DNA of 64,000 bases from Pseudomonas fluorescens (GCA_902825215.1 LR782234.1:5783001-5847000); one strand, 5' to 3'; counted from the stretch's first letter, positions 7,701 through 16,833 are shown. A program made the numbers and translations. The notes: generated from the letters alone by a model not told the origin.

Positions 7701-8268
7701 TGGAAGTGCAGGGACATCCGAGCTCTGCATCCCAAGCGTCCATGGCGTCACTCAGGGTCGAAAACCACCGGAGCTCGGAGCTCTGAATGGCATTGGCAAC
7801 CTGCATGTCTGTATTGGCTTCCATCCAAGACGGTAGGCTCTGCTCGCTCCTGGAGAACAGCCGGGCTGTCGCAACCGCAAATCTGTCCGTCTTCGTTGAC
7901 TGGAGGCACACGTAGCGCACAGCAGCGCCACTATGGAGCCGACGCCAAGCCACCACCTCAATACAGTCCTGCAGTTCTACAAAGGCCTCAGCAGCGGGGC
8001 CAGCCTTCTGCCCCACCTCGTTCTCTGCCACAGGTTGGAATGGCCTGCTAGGCTTTCCTGGTTGGTGGACAAGGTGCTGCAATTGCTCGCGGGCCGCGAT
8101 TACCTGATCTCGGAGTTCTTCAGGATCGATGGACATCCCGCCCTCCGGTGTCACCTTGAGGGTCTTCAAGGAGTTCGCCGCCCGGATGAACTCACGTTCA
8201 CGCGCTTTCTCACGCTCGGGACGGTGGTCGGGGAATAGCCAGGCGGCGAGTCGCTGGAAAGTGATCAT
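7696..8268 (-). CDS. Unknown 190-aa protein
   Basis: I choose the ATG at 8268 (MITFQRLAAWLFPD); a longer frame from 8322 adds 18 residues without a better ribosome binding site. The N-terminus is a short hydrophobic/aromatic stretch, followed by a charged helix (REKAREREFIRAANSLKTL) and further helical segments with a possible coiled coil (PEELRDQVIAAREQLQHL). I recognise no family. It is the last cargo gene before the recombinase operon, and its 3' end runs into repeat copy B. Confidence 0.5.
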   Translation of the reverse strand: MITFQRLAAWLFPDHRPEREKAREREFIRAANSLKTLKVTPEGGMSIDPEELRDQVIAAREQLQHLVHQPGKPSRPFQPVAENEVGQKAGPAAEAFVELQDCIEVVAWRRLHSGAAVRYVCLQSTKTDRFAVATARLFSRSEQSLPSWMEANTDMQVANAIQSSELRWFSTLSDAMDAWDAELGCPCTSS

Positions 8269-8329
8269 CGATAATCCGTAGGCAGCAATGGGATGAGCTG
8301 TCGTGAGCACGAAGGCTAACACTTCAATG

Positions 8330-8939
8330 CGGATGAAGGATTAATGGGTTTCATAACAAGCATGCGTGTGCGGTGGCTGTAGGCTTCAGCGCAATGTGAA
8401 ACACAGGCAGATCCCGCCATCGATTAACGCACGCGCGGGAAAGCTGCAGTGAACCTGAATTATCAATCCTAACTCCTCCGTCACAGGAAAAATAAGCTCG
8501 GCTCTCCGACGCTCAGTGGCCTCTGCCACCAAGCCGTCTTAGGATGAAACCGCGCAACCCTCCCGTAAAGACAATCAATCCAGAAAAAATTTTCATAAAC
8601 ATTAGATACAAACCTTTTCTTATAAATTGACAACACATCTATTAGCCCTGAGTTTTTAGTTAAAAACTATAGATTTCAGTATCCCCCTCGCGGAAATTGA
8701 GCCCGCTCGAAGACAAGCAGAGAACCACCTCGGAAAAATTCCGCCAATCAACGTTACTAGAAAATAATAATCTTATATAAATACTTAACGAATATTGTCA
8801 TACAATTATGTATTCTTTTAAAAAATCCTGTTGCAAAGACCATTACGCGACGCTAGCCTTTTCAAATTACTTGAAACCTTAGCTACTCGCAGCGAGCACT
8901 CACTCGACTGCGCACCTTGTGTGTGGACTTAAGAATATT
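8330..8939 (+). other. AT-rich leader of the recombinase operon
   Basis: No gene is visible in these 600 bp. Bases from about 8560 to 8870 are far richer in A and T than anything else in the window and include runs such as AAAATAATAATCTTATATAA. An inverted repeat at 8651-8668 and a smaller one (ATTGT-CAT-ACAAT, 8794-8806) lie here, and TACAAT at 8801 is a possible -10 element. It should hold the promoter and perhaps regulator or recombinase sites of the gin operon. Confidence 0.6.
8651..8668. repeat. Perfect palindrome upstream of ginA
   Basis: AGTTTTTA and TAAAAACT are exact reverse complements separated by GT. The symmetry suits a dimeric protein. It is about 270 bp before the first recombinase gene, so it could be an operator or an accessory recombinase site. 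Confidence 0.6.
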
Positions 8940-10373
8940 ATGAGCAATGCAAACCTCATCAAAATCGAAAACCGCGCTCCAACTGGAAAACTTACAATTA
9001 AAAAGATCGCCAAACTCAAACTACTTCAAGCAGTAGAATTGGAAGAGCGTGAGCCTATACACGAGAATTGCACGATTCAAACGGCCCTGTCTTGCTGCTC
9101 AGACACTAAAACTCACGAGAGCTTTTTTCCGCTCATGCCTATGGAGAGTGTTGAAAAACCGATTTTCAACCACTTTCCATGCTTGCTGGAGGCGGATGGG
9201 TCTCCATGGGCACTTGGCAATCTTTACCTGCTCGATCTAGTGGCCACCGGCGCTACAGCCAGCCAGGCGACCGTAGAAAAGCATGCAATAGCTCTAAAAG
9301 ACTTCTTTGGCATCATGTTGGATCTCGGCCTTAATTTTTTAAACTTTCCTCTAAGGAAGGCCAAAAGACCCACATATGCTTACTCGGACTATTATCGTGA
9401 CATCGTCAAAGAGTTCCCTAAAAAAGGACAAAAAGCGAATGCAATGATTCGAAAAATCATTGCATTCTATCGCTGGTTACTACACAGAGGATTCGTCCCC
9501 GAACAGGCTATGTGGAAGGAATCAACAGGATATATACGCATCAAGAACAAAGCAGGTATGCCTTATGACAAGAAGATCACACGCACCGATCTGACGCTAA
9601 AAGTTATCAAAAACCTAGGTGCTAAAGCTCTCAGGGCGTATGACGAAACAGAGCAAAAAGCACTCATTGAGACACTGCTCCAAATCGACAATACAGAGAT
9701 GACCCTAGGTTTTCTTCTCGCAATCCTTACGGGAGCTAGGCTTCAAACAGTATTCACGCTACAAGCTAGTGCTTTGGATGACTATGACGGAAGTGACTAC
9801 CATCCAGTAGTGGTCGGCGAACAGGGATTCGCAGATAGTAAATTTCAAAAAAGATTTGCGATACTGATCCCTGGGTGGCTGGTGCTAGCTCTCAAAACAT
9901 ATCTTGCTTCTGAGAGATACGGAGCACGCAAGGATAAGTCCTTTTACTCTAAGACGAAGAGCACTTATATATTTTTGGCGAAAACCGGAGCACCGTACTA
10001 CGCCAAGGGAGACGACACCTTCGCAAGTGACTATCGAAGTCAACGGCTAGGGAAGTCCGTACAGGCTTTTATTTTCCAGCAATTAAATCCTGCGCTAGCG
10101 CAATCGGGTCATGCATTTAAAGTCCGCTTCCACAACCTGCGCGCGTCCTTTGCTGAGAACGTAGTGATTGACAATCTCGACCGTCTCAACGCTGGAAATA
10201 TAACTTGGGCTGAACTGCTTAATATTGTCTGCGAACGGCTTGCGCATGCGAGTACAGAAGAAACTGAAAACTATGTCAACAGTGTGCGCAAGAAACAAAT
10301 CAAGGCAATCGCCCAAAGTAAATTCGAGTGCTATTTGGAATCGCGGATTCGGAACACATGGGAAGCATCTTAA
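8940..10373 (+). CDS. ginA: GinA-type tyrosine recombinase
   Basis: The ATG at 8940 gives 477 aa; an upstream GTG at 8919 is also in frame. The C-terminal catalytic domain has all the main residues: R267 in TGARLQTVF, H398-x-x-R401 in FHNLRASFA, H436 in LAHAS and Y445 nine residues later in ENYVN. It should therefore be an active integrase. It is the first of four coupled genes, and its TAA overlaps the next start (TAATG). Operon layout, sizes and the small fourth gene match the ginABCD set of GInt islands, where all four are reported as needed for integration and excision. Confidence 0.85.
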   Translation: MSNANLIKIENRAPTGKLTIKKIAKLKLLQAVELEEREPIHENCTIQTALSCCSDTKTHESFFPLMPMESVEKPIFNHFPCLLEADGSPWALGNLYLLDLVATGATASQATVEKHAIALKDFFGIMLDLGLNFLNFPLRKAKRPTYAYSDYYRDIVKEFPKKGQKANAMIRKIIAFYRWLLHRGFVPEQAMWKESTGYIRIKNKAGMPYDKKITRTDLTLKVIKNLGAKALRAYDETEQKALIETLLQIDNTEMTLGFLLAILTGARLQTVFTLQASALDDYDGSDYHPVVVGEQGFADSKFQKRFAILIPGWLVLALKTYLASERYGARKDKSFYSKTKSTYIFLAKTGAPYYAKGDDTFASDYRSQRLGKSVQAFIFQQLNPALAQSGHAFKVRFHNLRASFAENVVIDNLDRLNAGNITWAELLNIVCERLAHASTEETENYVNSVRKKQIKAIAQSKFECYLESRIRNTWEAS

Positions 10374-12292
10374 TGCCAGAACATGTTGCGTTCACCCCCC
10401 ACCAAATTGACCTGGATGAATATAGTTACGACCAGTGCATGCTTTTACTTGACGAAGTCCCAGTCGAATCATTACAGCTGTCATTTCGGGATGGCGCTAA
10501 TACTCAACGAATTAATATCGGAGCATATTCATATCGTGTGAGAGTAAAACCAAGACCCTACACTCCAGCCTACGTGGATCCCGCAACTATTTCATATACT
10601 AGAATACAGGCTTTATTGAACTGGGCTATCAGCATTGTGGAGCAGTTTTTCCGCATACTAAGACCTGCATCTGTGTATGAGAGCTTTAATCGAACGACCA
10701 TGTTCTTGGACTGGAGTGACTCAAATGGTCACCCCTCAGTGCTCGATAGCATTGAGGAGTATCACCTTGCGCTGGTGAAATACTCTCGCCACCTTTGTTC
10801 GACAGCTAGTCCCGAGCGGCGAAACACCCCACAGCGCAATCTCTCGGTCGCAATGCAGTCCGCTGAAAAGTTTTATCCAGAACATACTCTGAACATAAGT
10901 ATAGGCATTCAACATCCTGGATACAGCAACGAAGAAAAAACAAACACTGAAGTCCCTTCCGAGGATGAGTTATTTCCAACCCTTGCAGCTGCACGTGGCC
11001 TATTTGACTCAATTAGCGAATTCTTGGGCGGAACGCAGCGTGTACCTGTCGCTCTGAAAGGAGCTGGGCATATCTATTGGTTTACGTCCAGCTACTACCC
11101 AGTAATGTCCGAGACGGCGATTTTACATTACCAGACCAGTGGGACACCAGGCAGGATTCTGACCTCAGTAAGGCGTGATGTACTGAATCACGTTGAAGCT
11201 ACAAGGAACGACGTTTCAGACGGATTTCGAACTGTATTTGATCGTCTAAACGAAAGGGGCTGGATCCAAGATTCAGCAACTATGGATAAATTCATTTCCC
11301 TTGATAGAAAACTTACCAAAAGAGAGCAGCTGCAGCTATGCAAGGTTGCGCACGACTGTTTCCTCTTCATGTTCATTTTATACACAGAAGGTAACGAGTC
11401 ACCAGTGGGCACAATACCTTGGGATGCATCATCATCTGTTGATACAGTTATTCAAAGTTTTCGAACGATAAAATGGCGCAGCCATACCGAGTTAGACTTG
11501 TCATTCGAAGCAAAATTTTTAGTACACTTTCGTGCATATCTGCGAATCAGAGAAATTCTAGTTGACGGTCACGATTTTGGGTATTTATTTGGTACGTTTG
11601 GCCGCAAAGATAGCCCACTTCCCCTTAACAATGGATACTCATCAGTCGTAGGAAATCAGCTCAAGCGCCTGGTGGATCCCAACCTCGTGATTTTTGGATT
11701 TCGAGAGCTCCGCGCTTTCCACCACCATTACAAAACTACGCATTATGGTATCGATGTCGCCGCAGCAGATGCACAGCATACTCTGACCACGGCAATTACC
11801 AGTTACCAAGCAGGCAACATCACAGACAACATCGCCCAAGCTGGAGCCTTCTTCACCAGCTTTGGGCTGATTCTAGCAAGTGAGGAGCAGGAGCGGGCCG
11901 CTCGAATCACTCAAGCTGGATCATGCGATGGGCACCTTATACCAGCAAAACAGCTCGATGAAGCTTCAATCCAGCCAAATTGCCAGAACTTCCTTGGCTG
12001 CTTGTTCTGTGACAGCAACTTAATCCATTTCAATACGGAAGATGCCCACAAGCTATTAAGCATGGCCTACATTATTGAGCAGCTTCGGCTAATACAGACA
12101 AGCCCAACAGAACATGGACAGGTATTTGATATTACATTGAATAAAATCTATTGGATCATTGAAAAAATGGAGGCCAACGCATCGCTAGCAGAAAAGGTTG
12201 CGGAGGTTCGAATCGATGTTTTCGAACATGAAAACCTTACTCCCTACTGGCAAAACAAGCTACGAATACTTTCGGAAATAGGGGTTCTTTAA
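10373..12292 (+). CDS. ginB: GinB-type tyrosine recombinase homologue, degenerate active site
   Basis: The start is the ATG at 10373, overlapping the ginA stop and preceded by GGAAG. The 639-aa product keeps a recombinase-like C-terminal end: FRELRAFHHH at 444-453, H469 in AQHTLT and Y478. However, the first catalytic Arg position reads TEGNESPV (N341-E342 in place of Arg), and the His of HxxR is R444. A Cys cluster (NFLGCLFCD) follows, as in related integrases. It may bind DNA or assemble the synapse rather than cut, or use other residues. Its stop overlaps the ginC start by one base. Confidence 0.8.
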   Translation: MPEHVAFTPHQIDLDEYSYDQCMLLLDEVPVESLQLSFRDGANTQRINIGAYSYRVRVKPRPYTPAYVDPATISYTRIQALLNWAISIVEQFFRILRPASVYESFNRTTMFLDWSDSNGHPSVLDSIEEYHLALVKYSRHLCSTASPERRNTPQRNLSVAMQSAEKFYPEHTLNISIGIQHPGYSNEEKTNTEVPSEDELFPTLAAARGLFDSISEFLGGTQRVPVALKGAGHIYWFTSSYYPVMSETAILHYQTSGTPGRILTSVRRDVLNHVEATRNDVSDGFRTVFDRLNERGWIQDSATMDKFISLDRKLTKREQLQLCKVAHDCFLFMFILYTEGNESPVGTIPWDASSSVDTVIQSFRTIKWRSHTELDLSFEAKFLVHFRAYLRIREILVDGHDFGYLFGTFGRKDSPLPLNNGYSSVVGNQLKRLVDPNLVIFGFRELRAFHHHYKTTHYGIDVAAADAQHTLTTAITSYQAGNITDNIAQAGAFFTSFGLILASEEQERAARITQAGSCDGHLIPAKQLDEASIQPNCQNFLGCLFCDSNLIHFNTEDAHKLLSMAYIIEQLRLIQTSPTEHGQVFDITLNKIYWIIEKMEANASLAEKVAEVRIDVFEHENLTPYWQNKLRILSEIGVL

Positions 12293-14250
12293 TGCAGTTC
12301 GCCAAGTTTTTCCTGACTGAGTATTTAGATACCGAGCATACCCCTTGGTCGGCATCAGCTGAAGACTACGTCTACCCTTCGGATCATTTTGTGGTCGCAA
12401 CCCTGGCTGATGGTACGCCAGTCGAGTTTTGCGAGAACACTTGGCCGATTCAGGGACGCGAGCGAGGGATATCCCAAAGAAAAGCCATTTATCTAGGTTA
12501 CGCTGGTGAGCATACTGAGACGAATTGGGGAACCAATATTAAGCAATCCAAGAGTATCTTACTTGCATTGGACAGACATGCCTTCAAATCACCTGGCACA
12601 CCGCTAGGTATCGACTCAATGAACAGGTACAACCTTGTCTTGCAAAAAACCCGGAAGTATTGCTATCAACAAGGCATTTCAGTTTTCCATGCTTTATCTT
12701 CAATCGAGCATGTAAATGGCATACATAATCTATGCCTCGAACAAGCCAAAAGCAATGCAGCTGCACTCAAAGACCTGCTGCCGAAAATTTCAATGCTCCC
12801 GTTCCGATATCTAGGTTTTAAGCCTGCAATGGCTCAGTTTAAGCCATCGACAACCTCTAGAAACACTAAGAACGATCAAACTTTGGTGATACCAACCGCC
12901 ATCTATGTAGGGCTGCTGTTAGAATACAAGAGAAAAATTACTGATTACATGGCGCATCGCGGACAGTTACAAGAACTGGCGCAGCTAACATCATGGAATC
13001 ACCACCCTGGTAAAACCCTGTCAGAAGATCAAAAAGAAACCTTCAAAGCCACCCTCGCTCGCTGCGATCTTAATGATTACGCAGAAGCCAACAATATCAC
13101 CGATAAGAAAGATCTACTGGGGCATTTCGGCGTTGTCAATTACTGTTCTGCAATGTTGATTTACGCCTTTACAGGCATGAGGCGATCTGAACTTTACTCG
13201 TTGCGACTTAGCGCATTTCGGAAAGACATCAAAGCTGGAGTGGTAATTTCCAGAAGCCTGTATGGCTTTACAACCAAGCTGCACAAAAGAAGGAATTATG
13301 TCTCATGGTACTCATCAGCTGACGTTGAAATGCCTTTTGCGGCAGCGTCTCACGTTTGCAAAACAATTCTTACTTGTAATGAGATCACTCCTGACGATCA
13401 GTATGTTTTCATCTCAACCGCATATTTTCCTTTTAGCAACACGGTGCTGGATCCGGCCACCATCAACTCAGAGGATCCGGTGGCCGGAAACTATGAACCA
13501 TCTCGTTTCCAATGGAGGCTTAACACTCCGACCATCAGCGCTGCTGATATTAAGGAGCTGAAAAGCGTCGACCCGTTGCGCATCTGGGATGTATCCACTG
13601 AAATCAGTATCGGAAGCACATGGCCGCTAAGCATTCACCAATTGCGGCGCTCTACTGCGATCTATGCGATCAGGAGCGGAATCGTCACGCTTCCAGCCCT
13701 CAAGTTCATGCTTAAACACATAAGTATCGTTATGACTAAATACTATAGTCGAGGGTCTATTTACGCCCCAGACATCCTCAAAGCCTTTAGCGGTAAGAAA
13801 GACAGTATGGTTGCTCTTTTTCAAGAGTCAGAACGTCATGTTGCAACTTGGCAATATACTAATGAGGTGATTATGTCAGAAGAAGCTCTCTATGGCGCTC
13901 ATGGCGTCTGGGCTCAAATCCATGGCAAGAAAGCATTGCTCAAGTTGAACTATGCAGAGCGTTTCGATGAAACCCTCAAGCGAGTGAACAAAGGTCAGCT
14001 ATCGTATCGCGCCACACCACTGGGCGGGTGTACGTCGAATAGCATTTGTACTAAACGTATTACCGTTGATCTCCTAGGCTGTGATGGGTGCGCTTCTGCA
14101 GTCGTTATCAAGCCAAAACTCCTCAAGCTTATTGCCCTTCAGAATCTGACCGTAGAGGCCTGCAACCAAGGAAGCATGGAGCACACTGCAGAGCTTCAGA
14201 CGCAGTATGAGTTGTCATCCTTCGCTACTCGCCTGGGGATCCAAGCGTGA
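12292..14250 (+). CDS. ginC: GinC-type tyrosine recombinase
   Basis: This 652-aa recombinase has a complete catalytic set: R297 in TGMRRSELYSL, H449-x-x-R452 in IHQLRRST, H476 in LKHIS and Y484/Y485 in MTKYYSRG, with the usual nine-residue His-Tyr spacing to Y485. The C-terminal extension has a Cys pattern (GGCTSNSIC and LLGCDGC) that could bind zinc. It starts on the A of the ginB stop (TAATG) and overlaps the next gene by four bases. Its size and position resemble Tn554 TnpB as well as GinC; the four-gene set favours the GInt assignment. Confidence 0.85.
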   Translation: MQFAKFFLTEYLDTEHTPWSASAEDYVYPSDHFVVATLADGTPVEFCENTWPIQGRERGISQRKAIYLGYAGEHTETNWGTNIKQSKSILLALDRHAFKSPGTPLGIDSMNRYNLVLQKTRKYCYQQGISVFHALSSIEHVNGIHNLCLEQAKSNAAALKDLLPKISMLPFRYLGFKPAMAQFKPSTTSRNTKNDQTLVIPTAIYVGLLLEYKRKITDYMAHRGQLQELAQLTSWNHHPGKTLSEDQKETFKATLARCDLNDYAEANNITDKKDLLGHFGVVNYCSAMLIYAFTGMRRSELYSLRLSAFRKDIKAGVVISRSLYGFTTKLHKRRNYVSWYSSADVEMPFAAASHVCKTILTCNEITPDDQYVFISTAYFPFSNTVLDPATINSEDPVAGNYEPSRFQWRLNTPTISAADIKELKSVDPLRIWDVSTEISIGSTWPLSIHQLRRSTAIYAIRSGIVTLPALKFMLKHISIVMTKYYSRGSIYAPDILKAFSGKKDSMVALFQESERHVATWQYTNEVIMSEEALYGAHGVWAQIHGKKALLKLNYAERFDETLKRVNKGQLSYRATPLGGCTSNSICTKRITVDLLGCDGCASAVVIKPKLLKLIALQNLTVEACNQGSMEHTAELQTQYELSSFATRLGIQA

Positions 14251-14645
14251 CCGAACTCTGCGATCTAATCATCTTTTGGGATGCCTTAAAGAGAATCCTT
14301 GCTGGCAAACCGCTGATCGTCAGCAGAGACATGCCTATCACCTATGACTTGGTCGCGCTTGAGGCTGGGAGAACTAGGGGGTCGATCAGAGCTGATCGCC
14401 CTCAGTTCGCGGCGCTAAGACAAGCCATCAGGGACGCAGCGGCTGCGCAGAAGCCCCCACCAAAGAAAGCTTCCACTCAGCAAGAAAAAGACAAACTCAA
14501 AGCTAAGAACCGGGAAATTTCCGACCTTAAAAATGAGTGCGACGAGGTTCGTAGTCGCGAGCTAATGCTTGTCCGATACATCGACGAGCTTGAAAGGGAG
14601 ATTGTAAGGCTGCGTAAGCCAAGGCTGGTCAGTTCCATTGGCTGA
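14247..14645 (+). CDS. ginD: GinD-type small coiled-coil protein
   Basis: A GTG start at 14247 overlaps the ginC stop (GTGA). The 132-aa product has an N-terminal globular part (residues 1-65) and a long coiled coil from about 78 to 125 (EKDKLKAKNREISDLKNECD onward), rich in Lys and Glu. It resembles in size and layout the helical fourth protein of GInt operons and Tn554 TnpC. Proposed role: accessory factor that brings the three recombinases together or directs orientation. Confidence 0.75.
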   Translation: MTELCDLIIFWDALKRILAGKPLIVSRDMPITYDLVALEAGRTRGSIRADRPQFAALRQAIRDAAAAQKPPPKKASTQQEKDKLKAKNREISDLKNECDEVRSRELMLVRYIDELEREIVRLRKPRLVSSIG

Positions 14646-15086
14646 GTCTCTTGGCAAAGTTTCCGGAGTGCGAATGTTGGGATGCATCGTTGCCAACATT
14701 CGTTCTCCCGGCAAGCTGACAATGCCCCTTGTCTCGCAGTCGTCCAGTTCTAAGAAGTTTTAAAATCAACTTCGCATCGCGCAATTCATCACGTCCGGTC
14801 GCCGACATCATGCAAGTCCTATTCTGACTCACAGGCTAATTCCTACTCTGGAACAGTGACCCGAGCCTTTGAACGCCGAGCTGCTAAAGCACGCGCACAG
14901 CCCAATCCCAGTGACCCTCATCCCTCAATCGTGTGCATAGGATCTCTCCCTATGTTCATGATTGCGTGAAGCTTTCTGGGGCTGCCCTAACGTGCGCTCA
15001 AGGTAGCTGCCACGCTCCCATATAAAAGGTGTCTGTCCACATGCTTACATGTACGGCATAGGTTCTATGTGTCCATATAGACCGTA
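14646..15086. other. Right end of the genomic island
   Basis: No gene is seen in these 440 bp. The last 70 bp before the chromosomal junction hold a dense set of short repeats: two CCATATA (15018, 15073), two TGTCCAyAT (15034, 15070), and the inverted repeats ACATG-CTTA-CATGT (15039-15052) and CATAG-GTT-CTATG (15057-15069). These resemble recombinase core and arm sites. An in-frame TAG at 15078 ends any upward extension of the antiporter frame. Confidence 0.55.
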
Positions 15087-15848
15087 TCGCTGTTCAACGA
15101 TGGCACCGCGGTCGTGGTGTTCACCGTGCTGCTGGGCATCGCGCAACTGGGCGAGACCCCGACCATCAGCGCCACGGCGATGCTGTTTGCGCACGAGGCG
15201 CTGGGCGGTGTGCTGTTCGGCGGGCTGATCGGTTATCTGGTCTATCGCATGATCAAAAGCGTCGAGCAGCACCAGATCACGGTGATGCTGACCTTGGCGC
15301 TGGTGATCGGTGGTTCGGCGATGTCCACCGAACTGCACGTCTCGGCGCCGATCGCGATGGTGGTGGCCGGGCTGATCATCGGCAACCTGGGCCGCAACCT
15401 GGCGATGAACGACATGACCCGCCGCTACCTCGACGGTTTCTGGGAATTGCTCGATGACATGCTCAACGCACTGCTGTTTGCACTGATCGGCATGGAGTTG
15501 TTGCTGCTGCCGTTCAACTGGCTGCACATGGCCGCAGCAGGTTTGCTTGCGGTGGCGATTCTGCTGTCGCGCCTGCTCACCGTGGCCCCGGCGATCCTTT
15601 TGCTGCGGCGCTGGCGCAGCGTGCCGGCCGGCACCATCCGCATCCTCACCTGGGGCGGTTTGCGCGGTGGCGTCTCGGTAGCCTTGGCGCTAGCCCTGCC
15701 GCTGGGCCCGGAGCGCGATCTGCTGCTGAGCATCACCTACATCGTGGTGCTCTCGTCGATTCTTCTCCAGGGCCTGAGCATCGGCAAACTGGTCAAGCAT
15801 GCGACGCGCAACGAGCCGGCCCCCGTGCCTGAGCCAGCGCATCACTGA
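15087..15848 (+). pseudogene. Na+/H+ antiporter, 5' truncated by island insertion
   Basis: Recognisable coding sequence begins in mid-frame with SLFNDGTAVVVF, the start of a conserved helix of CPA1-type sodium/proton antiporters. It runs 253 codons to the normal C-terminus, including further membrane helices and GGLRGGVSVALALALP near the end. The N-terminal portion of the protein is missing; a TAG lies three codons upstream. The frame itself is undamaged, so the break is recent or site-specific. The missing half should lie at the other island end. The stop abuts the convergent FNT gene with no spacer. Confidence 0.85.
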
Positions 15849-16736
15849 TCATTTCTTGGTCGACTGCGGATCGGTTCTCTTTGCCTGATCCGCAGGTTCC
15901 TTCGGCACCCCGCTCTCGCTGCGGATCTGCGCATGGCTGATCAGCGCAAAGATGAAGCTGCCACCGATGATATTCCCCGCCAGCGTCGGCCCGGCGAACA
16001 CCATCCAGAAATCACTCCACGGCAGTTCGCCGGCGAACACCAGATACGACACCTCCGCCGAACCGACCACGATGTGAGTGAAGTCGCCTAACGCCATGAA
16101 GTAGGTGATGAGGACGATGATCCACATCTTCGCGTTCTCCATGGACGGGATCATCCAGACCATCGTGGCAATCATCCAGCCGGAAATGATGCCCTTGGCG
16201 AACATCTGGCTGGCATGGTTTTCCATGACCTTGCGGCCGATTTCGAGAAAGGCATGGTCAGTCTTGCTGTCGAAGATCGGCAGTTCGAGCATGACGTAGG
16301 CGACCAGAAGGGTGCCACACAGGTTGCCGACCAGTACCACTGTCCACAGACGGATCAGTCGCAGGAAATTCTTCAGCGTCGGCTTGGTCATTACCGGCAA
16401 CACCGCAGTCAGGGTGTTTTCGGTGAACAGTTGCTGGCGCGCCAGAATCACCGCGAGGAAGCCTGCGCAGTAGCCGAAGCTGGCGATCACCTTGAACTCG
16501 TCACCGTCGGGCAGGCGCGAGTTGAGCAGGCCCATGCCCATCAGCGACAACCCCATGGTCAACCCGGCCGCCAGCGCCGACCACCAGAGCGCGGCAATGC
16601 TGCGTTCCAGTTCCTGATCGCCTTGGGTACGGATGATTTCATGCAGGACGGCCGCGCGGGGCGGCTGGCTTTTCTCGACTTCGTGTTGCTCTTTGGCCGA
16701 GAGGTCAGGGGTTTTGTCGCTGGTGGGCGTGGTCAT
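15849..16736 (-). CDS. Formate/nitrite transporter family protein (YfdC-like)
   Basis: This 295-aa membrane protein has a charged N-terminal tail of about 50 residues, then six hydrophobic segments with the small-residue-rich pattern of the FNT channel family (ALAAGLTMGLSLMGMGLL, FTENTLTAVLPVM, GDFTHIVVGSAEVSYLVF, AGNIIGGSFIFALI). Its length and extended N-terminus are closest to YfdC of E. coli, whose substrate is not known, rather than FocA or NirC. There is no clear Shine-Dalgarno before the ATG at 16736; instead a run of eleven C (on this strand) lies about 15 bp upstream. Confidence 0.85.
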   Translation of the reverse strand: MTTPTSDKTPDLSAKEQHEVEKSQPPRAAVLHEIIRTQGDQELERSIAALWWSALAAGLTMGLSLMGMGLLNSRLPDGDEFKVIASFGYCAGFLAVILARQQLFTENTLTAVLPVMTKPTLKNFLRLIRLWTVVLVGNLCGTLLVAYVMLELPIFDSKTDHAFLEIGRKVMENHASQMFAKGIISGWMIATMVWMIPSMENAKMWIIVLITYFMALGDFTHIVVGSAEVSYLVFAGELPWSDFWMVFAGPTLAGNIIGGSFIFALISHAQIRSESGVPKEPADQAKRTDPQSTKK

Positions 16737-16750
16737 GGCATGGCAACCGT

Positions 16751-16761
16751 GGGGGGGGGGG
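16751..16761. repeat. G11 homopolymer in FNT gene leader
   Basis: Eleven consecutive G on the plus strand (C on the coding strand) lie 15 to 25 bp before the FNT start codon, where a ribosome binding site would be expected. Tracts like this are slippage-prone and could vary expression. Confidence 0.8.
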
Positions 16762-16833
16762 CGATTTAGCTACGACCGTTGCGCTTCATGGCTGTTCAGT
16801 GGCCAGGTGAATCTTCGCAGTCCCGGCAACCGC

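Noticed and set aside
8560..8870. AT-rich segment as the end of the island
   Set aside because: Accessory genes continue to its left and the chromosomal junction is at 15087, so this is better read as the operon's leader; the real left end is outside the window.
8940..14645. RIT element or Tn554-like transposon instead of a GInt
   Set aside because: RIT recombinases are smaller and lack the fourth gene; Tn554 has two recombinases plus TnpC. Three large recombinases plus a coiled-coil protein fit ginABCD best, though kinship with both is likely.
14646..15087. tRNA gene as island attachment site
   Set aside because: No cloverleaf or tRNA 3' end is visible; the junction is in an antiporter gene.
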